A stretch of 10,542 bases of DNA from Actinomycetota bacterium (GCA_030841245.1 JAVEDG010000298.1:1-10542); one strand, 5' to 3'; counted from the stretch's first letter, positions 1-6,430 are shown. Notes: generated by a model from the sequence alone, not told the origin. A program made the numbers and translations.

Positions 1-949
1 CGACGTGGCTGATCGGGCTGTAGTAGAAGACCAGGTCGCCCGGCTGCAGCTCCGAGAGCGACACGTGACGCGTCGCGGAGTACTGCGCCGACGAGGAGTG
101 CGGCAGGCCGACACCCGCGGCCCCCCAGGAGTACATGGTCAGACCCGAGCAGTCGAACGCGTCGGGGCCGGCCGCGCCGTAGACGTACGGGTCGCCGAGC
201 TGCCCGTACGCCGTGCGCACCGCGGTCGCCGCGGCACCGGAAGCCGGGCCGCTGTACGTCGGCGTCGGGAGGGTCCGCGTCGCGGAGCGCGACGCCCGCA
301 GCACCTGTGCGCGCTGCAGCGCCTCGAGCCGGCGCCGCTCGGCGGCCTTCAGACTGCCGAGGAGGTCCTTGGCCTGCGCGAGCTTGTCCTCGATCGTCTT
401 GCGCTGCCCCGCGATCTGGGACTTGATCGCCGCTGCGCGGGCGTGCTGCTGCGTGACGGCGGCTCGGTCGCTGGCCAGCCGCTGGCGGGCGGTGAGCATC
501 CGGCGCAGCGTGTCTGCCTGCTTGCGGTTGAGCTGACGAAGCGCGCTGGCCTGCTCGAGGAACGAGTCAGGGTTGCGCGAGAGGATCAGCTGCAGTGACG
601 GGCTGACACCGCCGGACTTGTAGGCCGCGGTGGCCATCTGGCCGACCAGCCGCTCCTCGGCGGCGAGGGCGGCGCGCTGCCGGTCGAACTTGTTCTGCAC
701 GGCGGTCAGCTGGCGCTGGGCGTCGGCGAGGGCGATGCGCGCCTGGTCGAAGCGCTCTGTCGCCTGCTCCGCCTGGCGGTTCAGGGCGGCGACCCGGCGC
801 TGCACCTGGGCGATGGTGGGCTTGGGGCTGGCAGATGCGGACCCCGGCACGGTGGCGAGGGCGGCGATGCTCGCGACGGTCACCACGAGGGCGGCGACGA
901 CACGGCGGAGGGCTAGACGGCGAGCAGGGGTACGGGGCGACTGCGCCAC
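1..949 (-). CDS. Secreted NlpC/P60 peptidoglycan hydrolase, RipC-like (partial, 3' end beyond window)
   Basis: Reading the minus strand from a GTG at 949 gives 316 codons with no stop before the window edge, so the C-terminus is missing. The start is set by AAGGAG at 964-959, 9 nt upstream. Residues 1-40 form a twin-Arg-rich, Ala/Val-hydrophobic Sec-type signal peptide ending near SASA. Residues about 44-230 are Gln/Arg/Ala-rich heptad-like coiled coil. After a short Ser/Thr/Pro linker the NlpC/P60 papain-like domain begins near 245, with the catalytic Cys267 in the DCSGL motif and the catalytic His315 in ISHV just before the cut. Family knowledge: such enzymes cleave D-Glu-mDAP peptide bonds in peptidoglycan outside the cell; coiled-coil members such as mycobacterial RipC are activated by FtsEX during division. 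The product and fold are clear; assignment to RipC in particular is inference. A cyclic-di-AMP riboswitch precedes it. Confidence 0.95.
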   Translation of the reverse strand, partial: MAQSPRTPARRLALRRVVAALVVTVASIAALATVPGSASASPKPTIAQVQRRVAALNRQAEQATERFDQARIALADAQRQLTAVQNKFDRQRAALAAEERLVGQMATAAYKSGGVSPSLQLILSRNPDSFLEQASALRQLNRKQADTLRRMLTARQRLASDRAAVTQQHARAAAIKSQIAGQRKTIEDKLAQAKDLLGSLKAAERRRLEALQRAQVLRASRSATRTLPTPTYSGPASGAAATAVRTAYGQLGDPYVYGAAGPDAFDCSGLTMYSWGAAGVGLPHSSSAQYSATRHVSLSELQPGDLVFYYSPISHV

Positions 950-973
950 GCGGCGAAACTCCTTCTTTGACTC

Positions 974-1154
974 CCGCCTACCGGGTGAGCTGACGGGCTC
1001 GGGCCAGAAGGTTGCCCTACGAGATGGTCACCGGGTCGCGGCGGCCGCCTCGATTCGCCCCAGGAACTGGTGGGTCCCCGGCTCCGATCGGTCAACTGGA
1101 CAGGGGGTCGCCCCCTGGTCTTCCCCAGTCGTCGTGACCGGTCGAACTCGGCGG
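974..1154 (-). ncRNA. ydaO/yuaA-type cyclic-di-AMP riboswitch
   Basis: The minus-strand leader of the NlpC/P60 gene carries the hallmark 3' half of this aptamer: GTAGGGcaACCTTCTG followed by GAGCCCGTCAGCTCACC and GGTAGGCGG, preceded by GGGGACCCAC and TGGGGCGAATC blocks. These align, from memory, block by block with the Thermoanaerobacter ydaO aptamer. P1 is formed by CCGCC (1154-1150) with GGCGG (978-974). A variable arm holds a perfect CAGGGGG-CGA-CCCCCTG hairpin (1117-1101). The class (Rfam RF00379) normally represses cell-wall hydrolase and potassium/osmolyte genes when cyclic di-AMP is high. Only 24 nt separate P1 from the GTG and no T-tract terminator lies between, so control is more likely at translation or by Rho than by an intrinsic terminator (inference). 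Aptamer identity is strong; the exact 5' edge is approximate. Confidence 0.92.
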
Positions 1155-1210
1155 TAGGAACGTGCTGCTGTCCACGGGTCGGGCAGCGACACCACACGTA
1201 CCTGTCCTGG

Positions 1211-1239
1211 ACCCTATGGGTCGCCCGATGGCCTTTCAA
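1211..1239 (-). promoter_or_regulatory. Candidate sigma-A-type promoter for the riboswitch/NlpC-P60 transcript
   Basis: On the minus strand TTGAAA (1239-1234) and TAGGGT (1216-1211) are separated by 17 nt. Both match actinobacterial housekeeping -35 and TANNNT -10 elements. A start near 1204 would leave about 50 nt before the aptamer and a leader of about 255 nt. Inferred from pattern and position only. Confidence 0.5.
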
Positions 1240-1317
1240 ACCTGGGGGTGTGTCCCTGTGGATCGCCAATGGGGACATGTGGTAGTTCCGAACGACTTAT
1301 CGTGTGTACGGCGGGCC

Positions 1318-1333
1318 TGTGACCTGCATCACC
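1318..1333. promoter_or_regulatory. CRP/GlxR-like palindrome
   Basis: TGTGACCTGCATCACC contains the perfect inverted repeat GTGA-N6-TCAC, the core of the CRP-family consensus TGTGA-N6-TCACA. It lies upstream of the NlpC/P60 leader, about 120 nt before the start predicted from the TTGAAA/TAGGGT promoter, or about 39 nt before a start from a weaker TAAGTC box (1299-1294). CRP-family regulators are known to control resuscitation-factor genes in mycobacteria; a role here is inference. Apart from this site, the promoter and the riboswitch, I see no gene or terminator in 950-1421. Confidence 0.35.
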
Positions 1334-1421
1334 CCACGCGCCGTAACGGCAGCTCCACGAACAGCCACCTCGCCTCGGACGACGATTTCTTCGGGGACAA
1401 CGACTCTTCTGGCTCGGCGGC

Positions 1422-1640
1422 TCAACCGGCTGCTGCCGCGGCGCCACTGCCGGGCTCCGGGCGCGGCGTGACGACCAGGCGCAGTGGCGGCACGAGCCCG
1501 GAGTCGGCCAGCGCGCTCAGCGCGTCGCGCTCGCCGTCGTCGATCTCCACCCCGGACGGCGGCGCGCCGAGCAGCGCGGTGACGACGCAGTCACCGCACG
1601 CCATGCCGCGCACCTCGCAGCTGTCACAGTCGATGATCAC
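1422..1640 (-). CDS. Small double-CxxC protein, conserved-hypothetical type (72 aa)
   Basis: A GTG at 1640 is preceded by AAGGAGG about 8 nt upstream, which favours this start over the longer open frame that runs into the NYN gene. The 72-residue product begins MIIDCDSC and has two CxxC pairs close together, C5/C8 and C15/C18, within CDSCEVRGMACGDC. Next come a short hydrophobic stretch (VVTALLGAP), an acidic segment and an Ala/Gly tail. Clustered CxxC pairs suggest binding of zinc or another metal, or redox activity, but I do not recognise a named family and assign no function. There is no signal peptide or membrane segment, so it is probably cytoplasmic. It lies 119 bp downstream of the NYN nuclease gene and upstream of the riboswitch-controlled hydrolase, all on the minus strand. 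The ribosome site and G/C third positions make it a credible real gene. Confidence 0.8.
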   Translation of the reverse strand: MIIDCDSCEVRGMACGDCVVTALLGAPPSGVEIDDGERDALSALADSGLVPPLRLVVTPRPEPGSGAAAAAG

Positions 1641-1696
1641 GGGCCCCTCCTTGGGGTCGCATCGTGCGGTGCACCAGGCGGCGCGTCCGTCACCGA

Positions 1697-1716
1697 CGAC
1701 CCTAGGAAGGGGGTCG
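1697..1716 (-). other. Short hairpin with a TAGGGT box between NYN gene and small CxxC gene
   Basis: CGACCC (1697-1702) and GGGTCG (1711-1716) form a 6-bp inverted repeat with an 8-nt loop. On the minus strand the same bases contain TAGGGT (1704-1699), which resembles a -10 box but has no good -35 at 16-18 nt. It could end the NYN transcript or drive the small gene; no T-tract is present. Confidence 0.25.
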
Positions 1717-1759
1717 GACACAACTCCGGGACGGCCGAGCAGCAGGTCCAGCCGAGCGC

Positions 1760-3109
1760 TCAGCCGCGGTCGAGGCGGCGTACCAGCGCGGCGGCCGACA
1801 CGGCGCGGGCCCCGGACCGGCGTACGCCGTCGGCCACCTCCTGGTCGGAGGACACCACGACCACCGGGCGGCCGGGCGGCTCGGCACGTACCAGCCGGCG
1901 GATCAGGTCGTCGGCGATCTCCCCCGGCTTGCTGAACAGCACCCGCACCCCCCGGCCGGACATCGACGGCACCCGCCCCTCGACCGTGGCCCCGTCGAAG
2001 CAGCACGTCACCTCCGCGGCAGAGCGCGCGGCCAGCGCGACGAGGGCACCGACAAGCCGGGACCGCTGGGCCTCCAGCGGCAGGTCGGGGTAGCCGGTCT
2101 TGGTCACGTTGTAGCCATCGACGATCAGGTGCACCTGGGGCAGCGCCAGCAGCTGGTCGAGTGCCGCCGGGTCGTCGGCGGGACGGCCCTGCTCGGTCTG
2201 CGTCGTGACCGACGAGCCGGGCGCGGCACCCTCGACGAAGTCGGCCGGCCGGTCCGACGTGGGCGGCAGGGCCAGCTCGCGGCGCAGCCCCGCGGCCGCC
2301 TCCACGACAGTGTCCAGCAGCAGCCGGGCCCGGGCGTCGCCCACAGTGCGGCCCTCGCGACTGGCCCGACGTGCCGCCTCCACCTCGACCTCGGCCTCGG
2401 CCAGCCGGGCGCGCACCCGACGCACCTCTTCTTCGGCCTGCGCGGAGGCGGCTGCGGCGGCGTCCACCGCCGCGGCCGAGCGCGTCTCGGCGTCGGCGAC
2501 GGCCCGCTCGGCCCTGCGGCGCGCGCCTCTCTCCTCACGCAGCTCCTTGCGGACCGCTGCCGTCTCGGCCTGGGCGGCTTCGACGTCGGCGCGCGCCCGC
2601 GCCAGCTCGGCGCGGCCTTCGGCGCGCAGCGCGGCAACCGACTCCTGCAGCCGTGCGATGGTGCTCGTCGCCTGCGACGTCTCGGCGATCTCGCTGGCCC
2701 GCGCCGCGGCGGCACCGGCCTTGGCGACCAGGTCCGGCCAGCCGCTGGCATGCAGCAGGTAGGCGGCGGCGGCCACCTCGACCGGGTCGGCAGCGGCCGG
2801 TGGACCGCCGGCCTCGAGTGCGGAGCTGAGCTGCGGGGCGCTCTCCCGCAGCCGGGTCGCCACCCGCTGGCGGAAGATCGGGTCGTGGTCGACCGCGGTG
2901 GCGAGCGGGGTGGCCGCCAGCTTGGTACGCCGGGACGGTGCCCAGCTGCGGAACTTGCGCAGCGCCAGCGGCACCTCGTCGTCGCCCATCGCGCCGAGCG
3001 CGTCGGAAGCCAGCGCGACGACCCGCAGCCGGACGGCCTCCGGCAACGGGCCCTCCCAGGCGTGCTCGCCCGGCTCGTCGCCGGGGGTCACTGCCTCACT
3101 GGTCACCAC
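1760..3109 (-). CDS. NYN (YacP-like, PIN-like fold) ribonuclease-domain protein with long coiled coil
   Basis: The product is 449 residues from the GTG at 3109. The N-terminal ~150 residues are helical and Ala/Leu/Arg-rich. Residues about 165-275 are a strongly charged coiled coil rich in Ala, Glu and Arg. A low-complexity linker leads to a C-terminal NYN/YacP domain (about 325-449) with the expected acidic residues: D331 in LIVDGYN, D372 in CCFDGA, D400/D401 in EIADDLI and D422 in VVSSDQE. NYN domains are metal-dependent RNases; bacterial YacP/Rae1 cuts mRNA on ribosomes. The active-site acids look intact, so it is probably a cytoplasmic RNase, with substrate unknown. Start choice is uncertain: no clear Shine-Dalgarno is visible, AATACT (3118-3113) lies just upstream so a leaderless GTG at 3109 or 3106 is plausible, and the frame stays open to a GTG at 3148. 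Confidence 0.9.
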   Translation of the reverse strand: MVTSEAVTPGDEPGEHAWEGPLPEAVRLRVVALASDALGAMGDDEVPLALRKFRSWAPSRRTKLAATPLATAVDHDPIFRQRVATRLRESAPQLSSALEAGGPPAAADPVEVAAAAYLLHASGWPDLVAKAGAAAARASEIAETSQATSTIARLQESVAALRAEGRAELARARADVEAAQAETAAVRKELREERGARRRAERAVADAETRSAAAVDAAAAASAQAEEEVRRVRARLAEAEVEVEAARRASREGRTVGDARARLLLDTVVEAAAGLRRELALPPTSDRPADFVEGAAPGSSVTTQTEQGRPADDPAALDQLLALPQVHLIVDGYNVTKTGYPDLPLEAQRSRLVGALVALAARSAAEVTCCFDGATVEGRVPSMSGRGVRVLFSKPGEIADDLIRRLVRAEPPGRPVVVVSSDQEVADGVRRSGARAVSAAALVRRLDRG

Positions 3110-3227
3110 TTCAGTATTGCCGCTCGCCCTGCGTAGAGGCCCCTGCACGAGCGGCTCCGCGGACGATCATGAGACTTTTGCGCCGCTCACCACGCCTGTC
3201 CGCGCACAAGATCACCTGGCGGGGCGG

Positions 3228-3470
3228 TCACCCGTCGACCGCCTCCGGACGTGCGACCACCTCGATGTCGGTCGCGTCGCACCACCGGCAGCGGACCTGC
3301 TCGAGGGTCTCGTCGAGGACCTCGCGCTCCTCGACGCTCGACTCGCCCGACAGGTCGAGGTGCACGAACTCACGCACCCGGCTGCGTCGCGTCACGTCGA
3401 AGCGGGTCAGGTTCCCGCACCGGGCGCACCGCCATCGCGTCTGGGGTGTGACGTTGGGCGGCACGGACAC
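3228..3470 (-). CDS. Zinc-ribbon-like small protein, conserved-hypothetical type (80 aa)
   Basis: The product reads MSVPPNVTPQTRWRCARCGN from a GTG at 3470. It has two CxxC knuckles, C15/C18 (CARC) and C61/C64 (CRWC), separated by about 42 residues with alternating charged and hydrophobic positions (REFVHLDLSG, then an acidic EEREVLDE stretch). This layout fits a zinc ribbon or rubredoxin-like fold. I know no function for it. No Shine-Dalgarno is obvious, but TAGGCT (3483-3478) ends exactly 7 nt before the GTG, which suggests a leaderless mRNA; a second GTG at 3464 is an alternative. The open frame extends upstream to 3626 but those residues lack family-like character and cross an inverted repeat. 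It is divergent from the DEDDh/GIY-YIG nuclease gene and lies in the same orientation as the NYN RNase gene, which starts about 120 bp upstream of the window-left end of this gene's stop. Confidence 0.8.
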   Translation of the reverse strand: MSVPPNVTPQTRWRCARCGNLTRFDVTRRSRVREFVHLDLSGESSVEEREVLDETLEQVRCRWCDATDIEVVARPEAVDG

Positions 3471-3517
3471 GCCGGGCAGCCTACGGCTCCCTGGTGGCCG
3501 CGGTCGCCCTCCTCGCA

Positions 3518-3581
3518 GTTGGGACGTTGGGACAAAGACACGCCGTACGGCGGCCGGCGTCTCGTGTCCCAACGTGCCAAC
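3518..3581. repeat. Long imperfect inverted repeat in divergent intergenic region
   Basis: Arm 3518-3533 (GTTGGGACGTTGGGAC) pairs with arm 3566-3581 (GTCCCAACGTGCCAAC) at 15 of 16 positions. The 32-nt interior includes the perfect 12-bp palindrome CGCCGTACGGCG (3541-3552). The left arm is itself a tandem GTTGGGAC repeat. It lies between the divergent zinc-ribbon gene (start 3470) and nuclease gene (start 3675), so it may be an operator or a cruciform-forming element; no known regulator site is recognised. Confidence 0.7.
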
Positions 3582-3660
3582 CGATCTTGTGGGTGGGGCA
3601 GCGCGGACCATGCAGGGTGCCCGCACGGTGTGCCTGCGGGGTTCTGTCCGAGGATCTGCC

Positions 3661-3666
3661 TAACGT
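3661..3666 (+). promoter_or_regulatory. Candidate -10 box for a near-leaderless nuclease mRNA
   Basis: TAACGT fits the TANNNT consensus and ends 8 nt before the ATG at 3675. No convincing ribosome binding site precedes that ATG, so a leader of a few nucleotides at most is likely. No good -35 element is seen. Confidence 0.35.
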
Positions 3667-3674
3667 CGTGGGAC

Positions 3675-5477
3675 ATGGGACCTCCGCCGCCGTCAGCTCC
3701 GACCGGGGCGCTGGCGCGCGGCGTACAGGCCACGTTCGACGAGCTCGGCACCGCGCTGCACGAGGTGACCTTCGTCGTCGTCGACCTCGAGACCACCGGC
3801 GGCTCCCCCGCGGCCTGTGAGATCACCGAGATCGGGGCGGTGAAGGTGCGTGGTGGCGAGCGGCTCGGCGAGTTCCAGACGCTGGTCAACCCGGGCGTCC
3901 CGATCCCGCCGTTCATCTCGGTGCTCACCGGCATCACCACATCGATGGTGGCCGACGCGCCGCGGTTGCCGACCGTGCTGCCGAGCTTCCTGGAGTTCGC
4001 CCAGGGCGCGGTCCTCGTCGCGCACAATGCCGGCTTCGACATGTCGTTTCTCAAGACCGCCTGCGAGGTCACCGGACACCAGTGGCCGGGGCCGCAGGTC
4101 CTCGACACGGTGCGCCTCGCCCGTCAGGTCGTCACCCGCGACGAGGCGCCCAACTGCAAGCTGGCCACCCTCGCGCGGGTCTTCCGCGCGGGCACCACGC
4201 CCGACCACCGGGCGCTGTCCGACGCCCGCGCGACCGTCGACGTGCTGCACGGCCTGATCGAGCGGCTCGGCAACCTCGGCGTGCGCTCGCTGGAGGAGCT
4301 GACGACCTTCTCCTCGCGGGTCTCCGCGGCCCAGCGGCAGAAGCGGCACCTGGCGGAGGGCCTGCCCCACGCGCCCGGGGTCTACGTGTTCCTCGGGGAG
4401 CGCGACGAGGTGCTGTACGTCGGCAAGTCGAAGGACCTGCGCAGCCGGGTCCGCAACTACTTCACATCGTCCGAGACCCGCGCGCGGATGACCGAGATGG
4501 TGGGACTCGCCGCTGCAGTCCGGCCGATCGTGTGCGCCACGCCGCTCGAGGCCGAGGTGCGTGAGCTGCGGCTGATCGCGGCGCACAAGCCCCGCTACAA
4601 CCGCCGGTCCCGCTTTCCCGAGCGCGCCCACTGGCTCAAGCTCACCGTGGAGCCCTTCCCCCGGCTCTCGCAGGTCCGCGACGTCAAGGACGACGGGGCC
4701 ACCTACCTCGGTCCGTTCGGCTCTCGGCGGCTGCTCGAGCTGGCGGCCGCGGCGGTCTACGAAGCGTTCCCGTTGCGTCAGTGCACCCCCCGGTTGTCGC
4801 CCCGCCGGCCGATCTCTGCCTGCGCACTGGCCGAGATGGGTCGCTGCCACGCCCCCTGCGACGGCAGCGAGAGCCTCACCGACTACGCCGCCCACGTCGA
4901 CGCGGTGCGGGCGGCGATGCTCGGTGACGTCCGCGCTCTCGTGCAGGCGGTGACCCGCAAGGTCCGGATCCTGTCCGACGCGGAACGCTACGAGGACGCG
5001 GCGGTGCACCGCGACCGGCTCGCAGCGTTCGTCCGGGCCGCCGCACGGCTGCAACGACTCACCGCCCTGAACGGCTGCGCGCAGCTGGTGGCCGCGCGGT
5101 TCCGCGACGACGGCGCCTGGGAGGTCGTGGTGACCCGACACGGGAGGCTGGTGGCCACCGCCGTCGCGGCTCGCGGCACCGACCCTCGTGACGTCGCCGC
5201 GACGCTGGTCGCCACGGCCGAGCAGGTGCCCACTGTGCGTGGACCACTGCCCGCTGCGTCCGCCGAGGAGACCGAGTGCGTGCTCCGCTGGCTGGACCAG
5301 CCCGGCATCCGGCTGGTCGAGGTCGACGGCACCTGGGCCTGCCCCGCTTTCGGCGCCGGCGGGGTCCCGCTGTGGGCCGAGGCCGCCGAAGCGGTCCGCG
5401 AGCAGTTCTGGCTGGGCGAGCGGCGTACGCCGGGCACCGTCCACCAGCCCGGCGCGGCGGTCAGCCGCATCGCGTGA
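3675..5477 (+). CDS. DEDDh 3'-5' exonuclease / GIY-YIG (UvrC N-terminal-like) / UVR fusion nuclease
   Basis: The 600-residue protein has an N-terminal DEDDh exonuclease, as in DNA polymerase III epsilon: D37/E39 in VVVDLETTGG, D122 in AHNAGFD, and H178/D183 in HRALSD. A GIY-YIG endonuclease domain follows (G235-V-Y, Y248-V-G, R258 after GKSKDLRS) and ends near HKPRYN (304-309). A cysteine set C370/C383/C391/C395 (FPLRQC, then CHAPC) matches that of UvrC/Cho proteins. A UVR-like helix pair (ERYEDAAVHRDRL) lies near 440. The UvrC RNase H-like nuclease and HhH domains are absent; about 110 C-terminal residues have no domain I recognise. It belongs to the actinobacterial family that includes M. 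tuberculosis Rv2191, presumed to act in DNA repair; precise substrates are unknown. The ATG at 3675 is chosen because upstream sequence loses domain character. Its stop overlaps the next gene by 4 bp (GTGA). Confidence 0.95.
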   Translation: MGPPPPSAPTGALARGVQATFDELGTALHEVTFVVVDLETTGGSPAACEITEIGAVKVRGGERLGEFQTLVNPGVPIPPFISVLTGITTSMVADAPRLPTVLPSFLEFAQGAVLVAHNAGFDMSFLKTACEVTGHQWPGPQVLDTVRLARQVVTRDEAPNCKLATLARVFRAGTTPDHRALSDARATVDVLHGLIERLGNLGVRSLEELTTFSSRVSAAQRQKRHLAEGLPHAPGVYVFLGERDEVLYVGKSKDLRSRVRNYFTSSETRARMTEMVGLAAAVRPIVCATPLEAEVRELRLIAAHKPRYNRRSRFPERAHWLKLTVEPFPRLSQVRDVKDDGATYLGPFGSRRLLELAAAAVYEAFPLRQCTPRLSPRRPISACALAEMGRCHAPCDGSESLTDYAAHVDAVRAAMLGDVRALVQAVTRKVRILSDAERYEDAAVHRDRLAAFVRAAARLQRLTALNGCAQLVAARFRDDGAWEVVVTRHGRLVATAVAARGTDPRDVAATLVATAEQVPTVRGPLPAASAEETECVLRWLDQPGIRLVEVDGTWACPAFGAGGVPLWAEAAEAVREQFWLGERRTPGTVHQPGAAVSRIA

Positions 5478-6273
5478 CGGGCGACCACGAGACATCGCAA
5501 AAACCGGGCCAGCCGGTCACCGATGGCGGGCTCACTGGCGGTGGGCTCACCGCTGTCGAGCGGGTGGGCGACACCGTGCGCCGCCAGTCCGGCCCGTGGT
5601 CCGGCGTGGTCCAGGACCTGCTGCACCAGCTCGCCGCCGCCGGCCTGTCGTGCGCCCCTCGGCCGAAGGGCTTCGACGAGCGCGGCCGCGAGGTGCTCGG
5701 CTACGTAGCCGGACAGCAGCTCGACGACGTCGACGACGAGGGCCTCGTGGTCGTGGCGCGTGCCATCCGTGCCCTGCACGACGCGACCACGGCGTTCGCC
5801 CGCTCACCCGAGCGCCCGTGGCAGCACATGGTGGGGGCGCCTCGGACCGGACCGGTCATCTCCATAACGACCTCTCGCCCGCCAACACCATCTGGTCGAG
5901 CGACGGGACCCCGGTCTTCATCGACTGGGATCTCGCCGCACCCGGTCCGCCGATCTGGGACCTGGCCTACGCGGCGTACCGGTTCGTGCCGCTCTACGAC
6001 GATGCCGCGTGCGAGCGGCTCAGCATACCCGCGCGCCCCCGGGCGCCACGGCTGCGACGCTTCGTGGCTGCCTATGGCGAGATCGACCTGAGCGAGCTGC
6101 TCGACACCGTCGAGGCGCGGCTGGTCAGCCTGGTCGAGACGGCTCGTGCGTGGGCCGCACAGGGACGGCCCGGCTGGGTGGACGTCTGGCGCGACACCGG
6201 GGGCCGCCAGTGGCTGGGCAGCCTCGAGCACGTACGTCGGGAGCGAGCCGCCTGGCTCCGGCCCGGGTCCTGA
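5474..6273 (+). pseudogene. Aminoglycoside-phosphotransferase-like (APH) gene with apparent -1 frameshift
   Basis: Translation from the GTG at 5474, inside the GTGA overlap with the nuclease stop, gives a normal APH N-terminal half: GLTAVERVGDTVRR, then GFDERGREVLGYVAG and a RAIRALHDATTAF helix, up to WQHMV near 5832. The same frame then becomes Ser/Arg/Pro nonsense. The frame one base back continues the family: HNDLSPANTIW (5860-5892), with the catalytic Asp and Asn of the HxDxxxxN Brenner motif, then VFIDWDLAAPGPPIWDLAYA with the metal-binding Asp, ending at 6273. The switch lies within about 5823-5857, and adding one G to the GGGGG run at 5833-5837 would restore a 266-residue protein. This may be a sequencing homopolymer error or a real mutation. 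The intact protein would be a kinase-like phosphotransferase of unknown small-molecule substrate; antibiotic resistance should not be assumed. Confidence 0.85.
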
Positions 6274-6352
6274 GACAGCGCCTGGCAACGAACCGCCCGG
6301 CTCCGGCCAGGGTCCTGAGACGGGCACCTGGAACGTACGGCCAGGGTCCTGC
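6244..6352. repeat. 45-bp direct repeat, about 2.5 copies, spanning the APH stop codon
   Basis: Unit 1 starts at 6244 and unit 2 at 6289 (period 45). Their first 33 bases differ at only three positions and share CCTGAGAC at the end. A third, shortened unit starting at 6334 retains GGCCAGGGTCCTG but lacks about 11 internal bases. The first unit encodes the last APH residues and its stop, so the later units look like duplications of the gene's 3' tip. Confidence 0.75.
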
Positions 6353-6424
6353 AAGGGGCTGTGGAGCCCGCGCCGAAGTCCATGTCCCGAGCGCTCGAGG
6401 GTCCCGTGACCGGCCGGGATGCGG

Positions 6425-6430
6425 TATACC
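6425..6430 (+). promoter_or_regulatory. Candidate -10 box for a leaderless membrane-protein mRNA
   Basis: TATACC ends exactly 7 nt before the GTG at 6438, the spacing expected when transcription starts at the start codon. No Shine-Dalgarno precedes the GTG and no strong -35 is visible. Confidence 0.45.

Noticed and set aside
5..1157. Plus-strand open frames over the NlpC/P60 gene and its leader
   Set aside because: They are shadows of the minus-strand hydrolase, whose signal peptide, coiled coil and DCSGL motif are clear.
3209..3218. CAAGATCAC near 3210 resembling the CTCAAGATCA motif at 10146-10296
   Set aside because: A match of this length is expected by chance in a window this size, and there is no inverted partner nearby.
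2898..3674. Upstream extension of the nuclease reading frame (open from 2898)
   Set aside because: The extension runs antisense through the NYN gene start and the zinc-ribbon gene, is Arg/Ser/Pro-rich without domains, and the DEDDh domain is complete from the ATG at 3675.
3693..5495. 600-codon open frame on the minus strand opposite the nuclease gene
   Set aside because: Composition is typical of an antisense shadow in GC-rich DNA (Arg/Gly/His/Asp-rich), with no motifs; the plus strand has a full set of catalytic motifs.
5474..6273. Antibiotic-resistance role for the APH-like gene
   Set aside because: APH-fold proteins are very diverse, the gene is frameshifted and sits among housekeeping genes; nothing points to an aminoglycoside substrate.
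6356..6369. GGGCT-GTGG-AGCCC hairpin after the 45-bp repeats, as a terminator
   Set aside because: Only a 5-bp stem with no T-tract; too weak to annotate.
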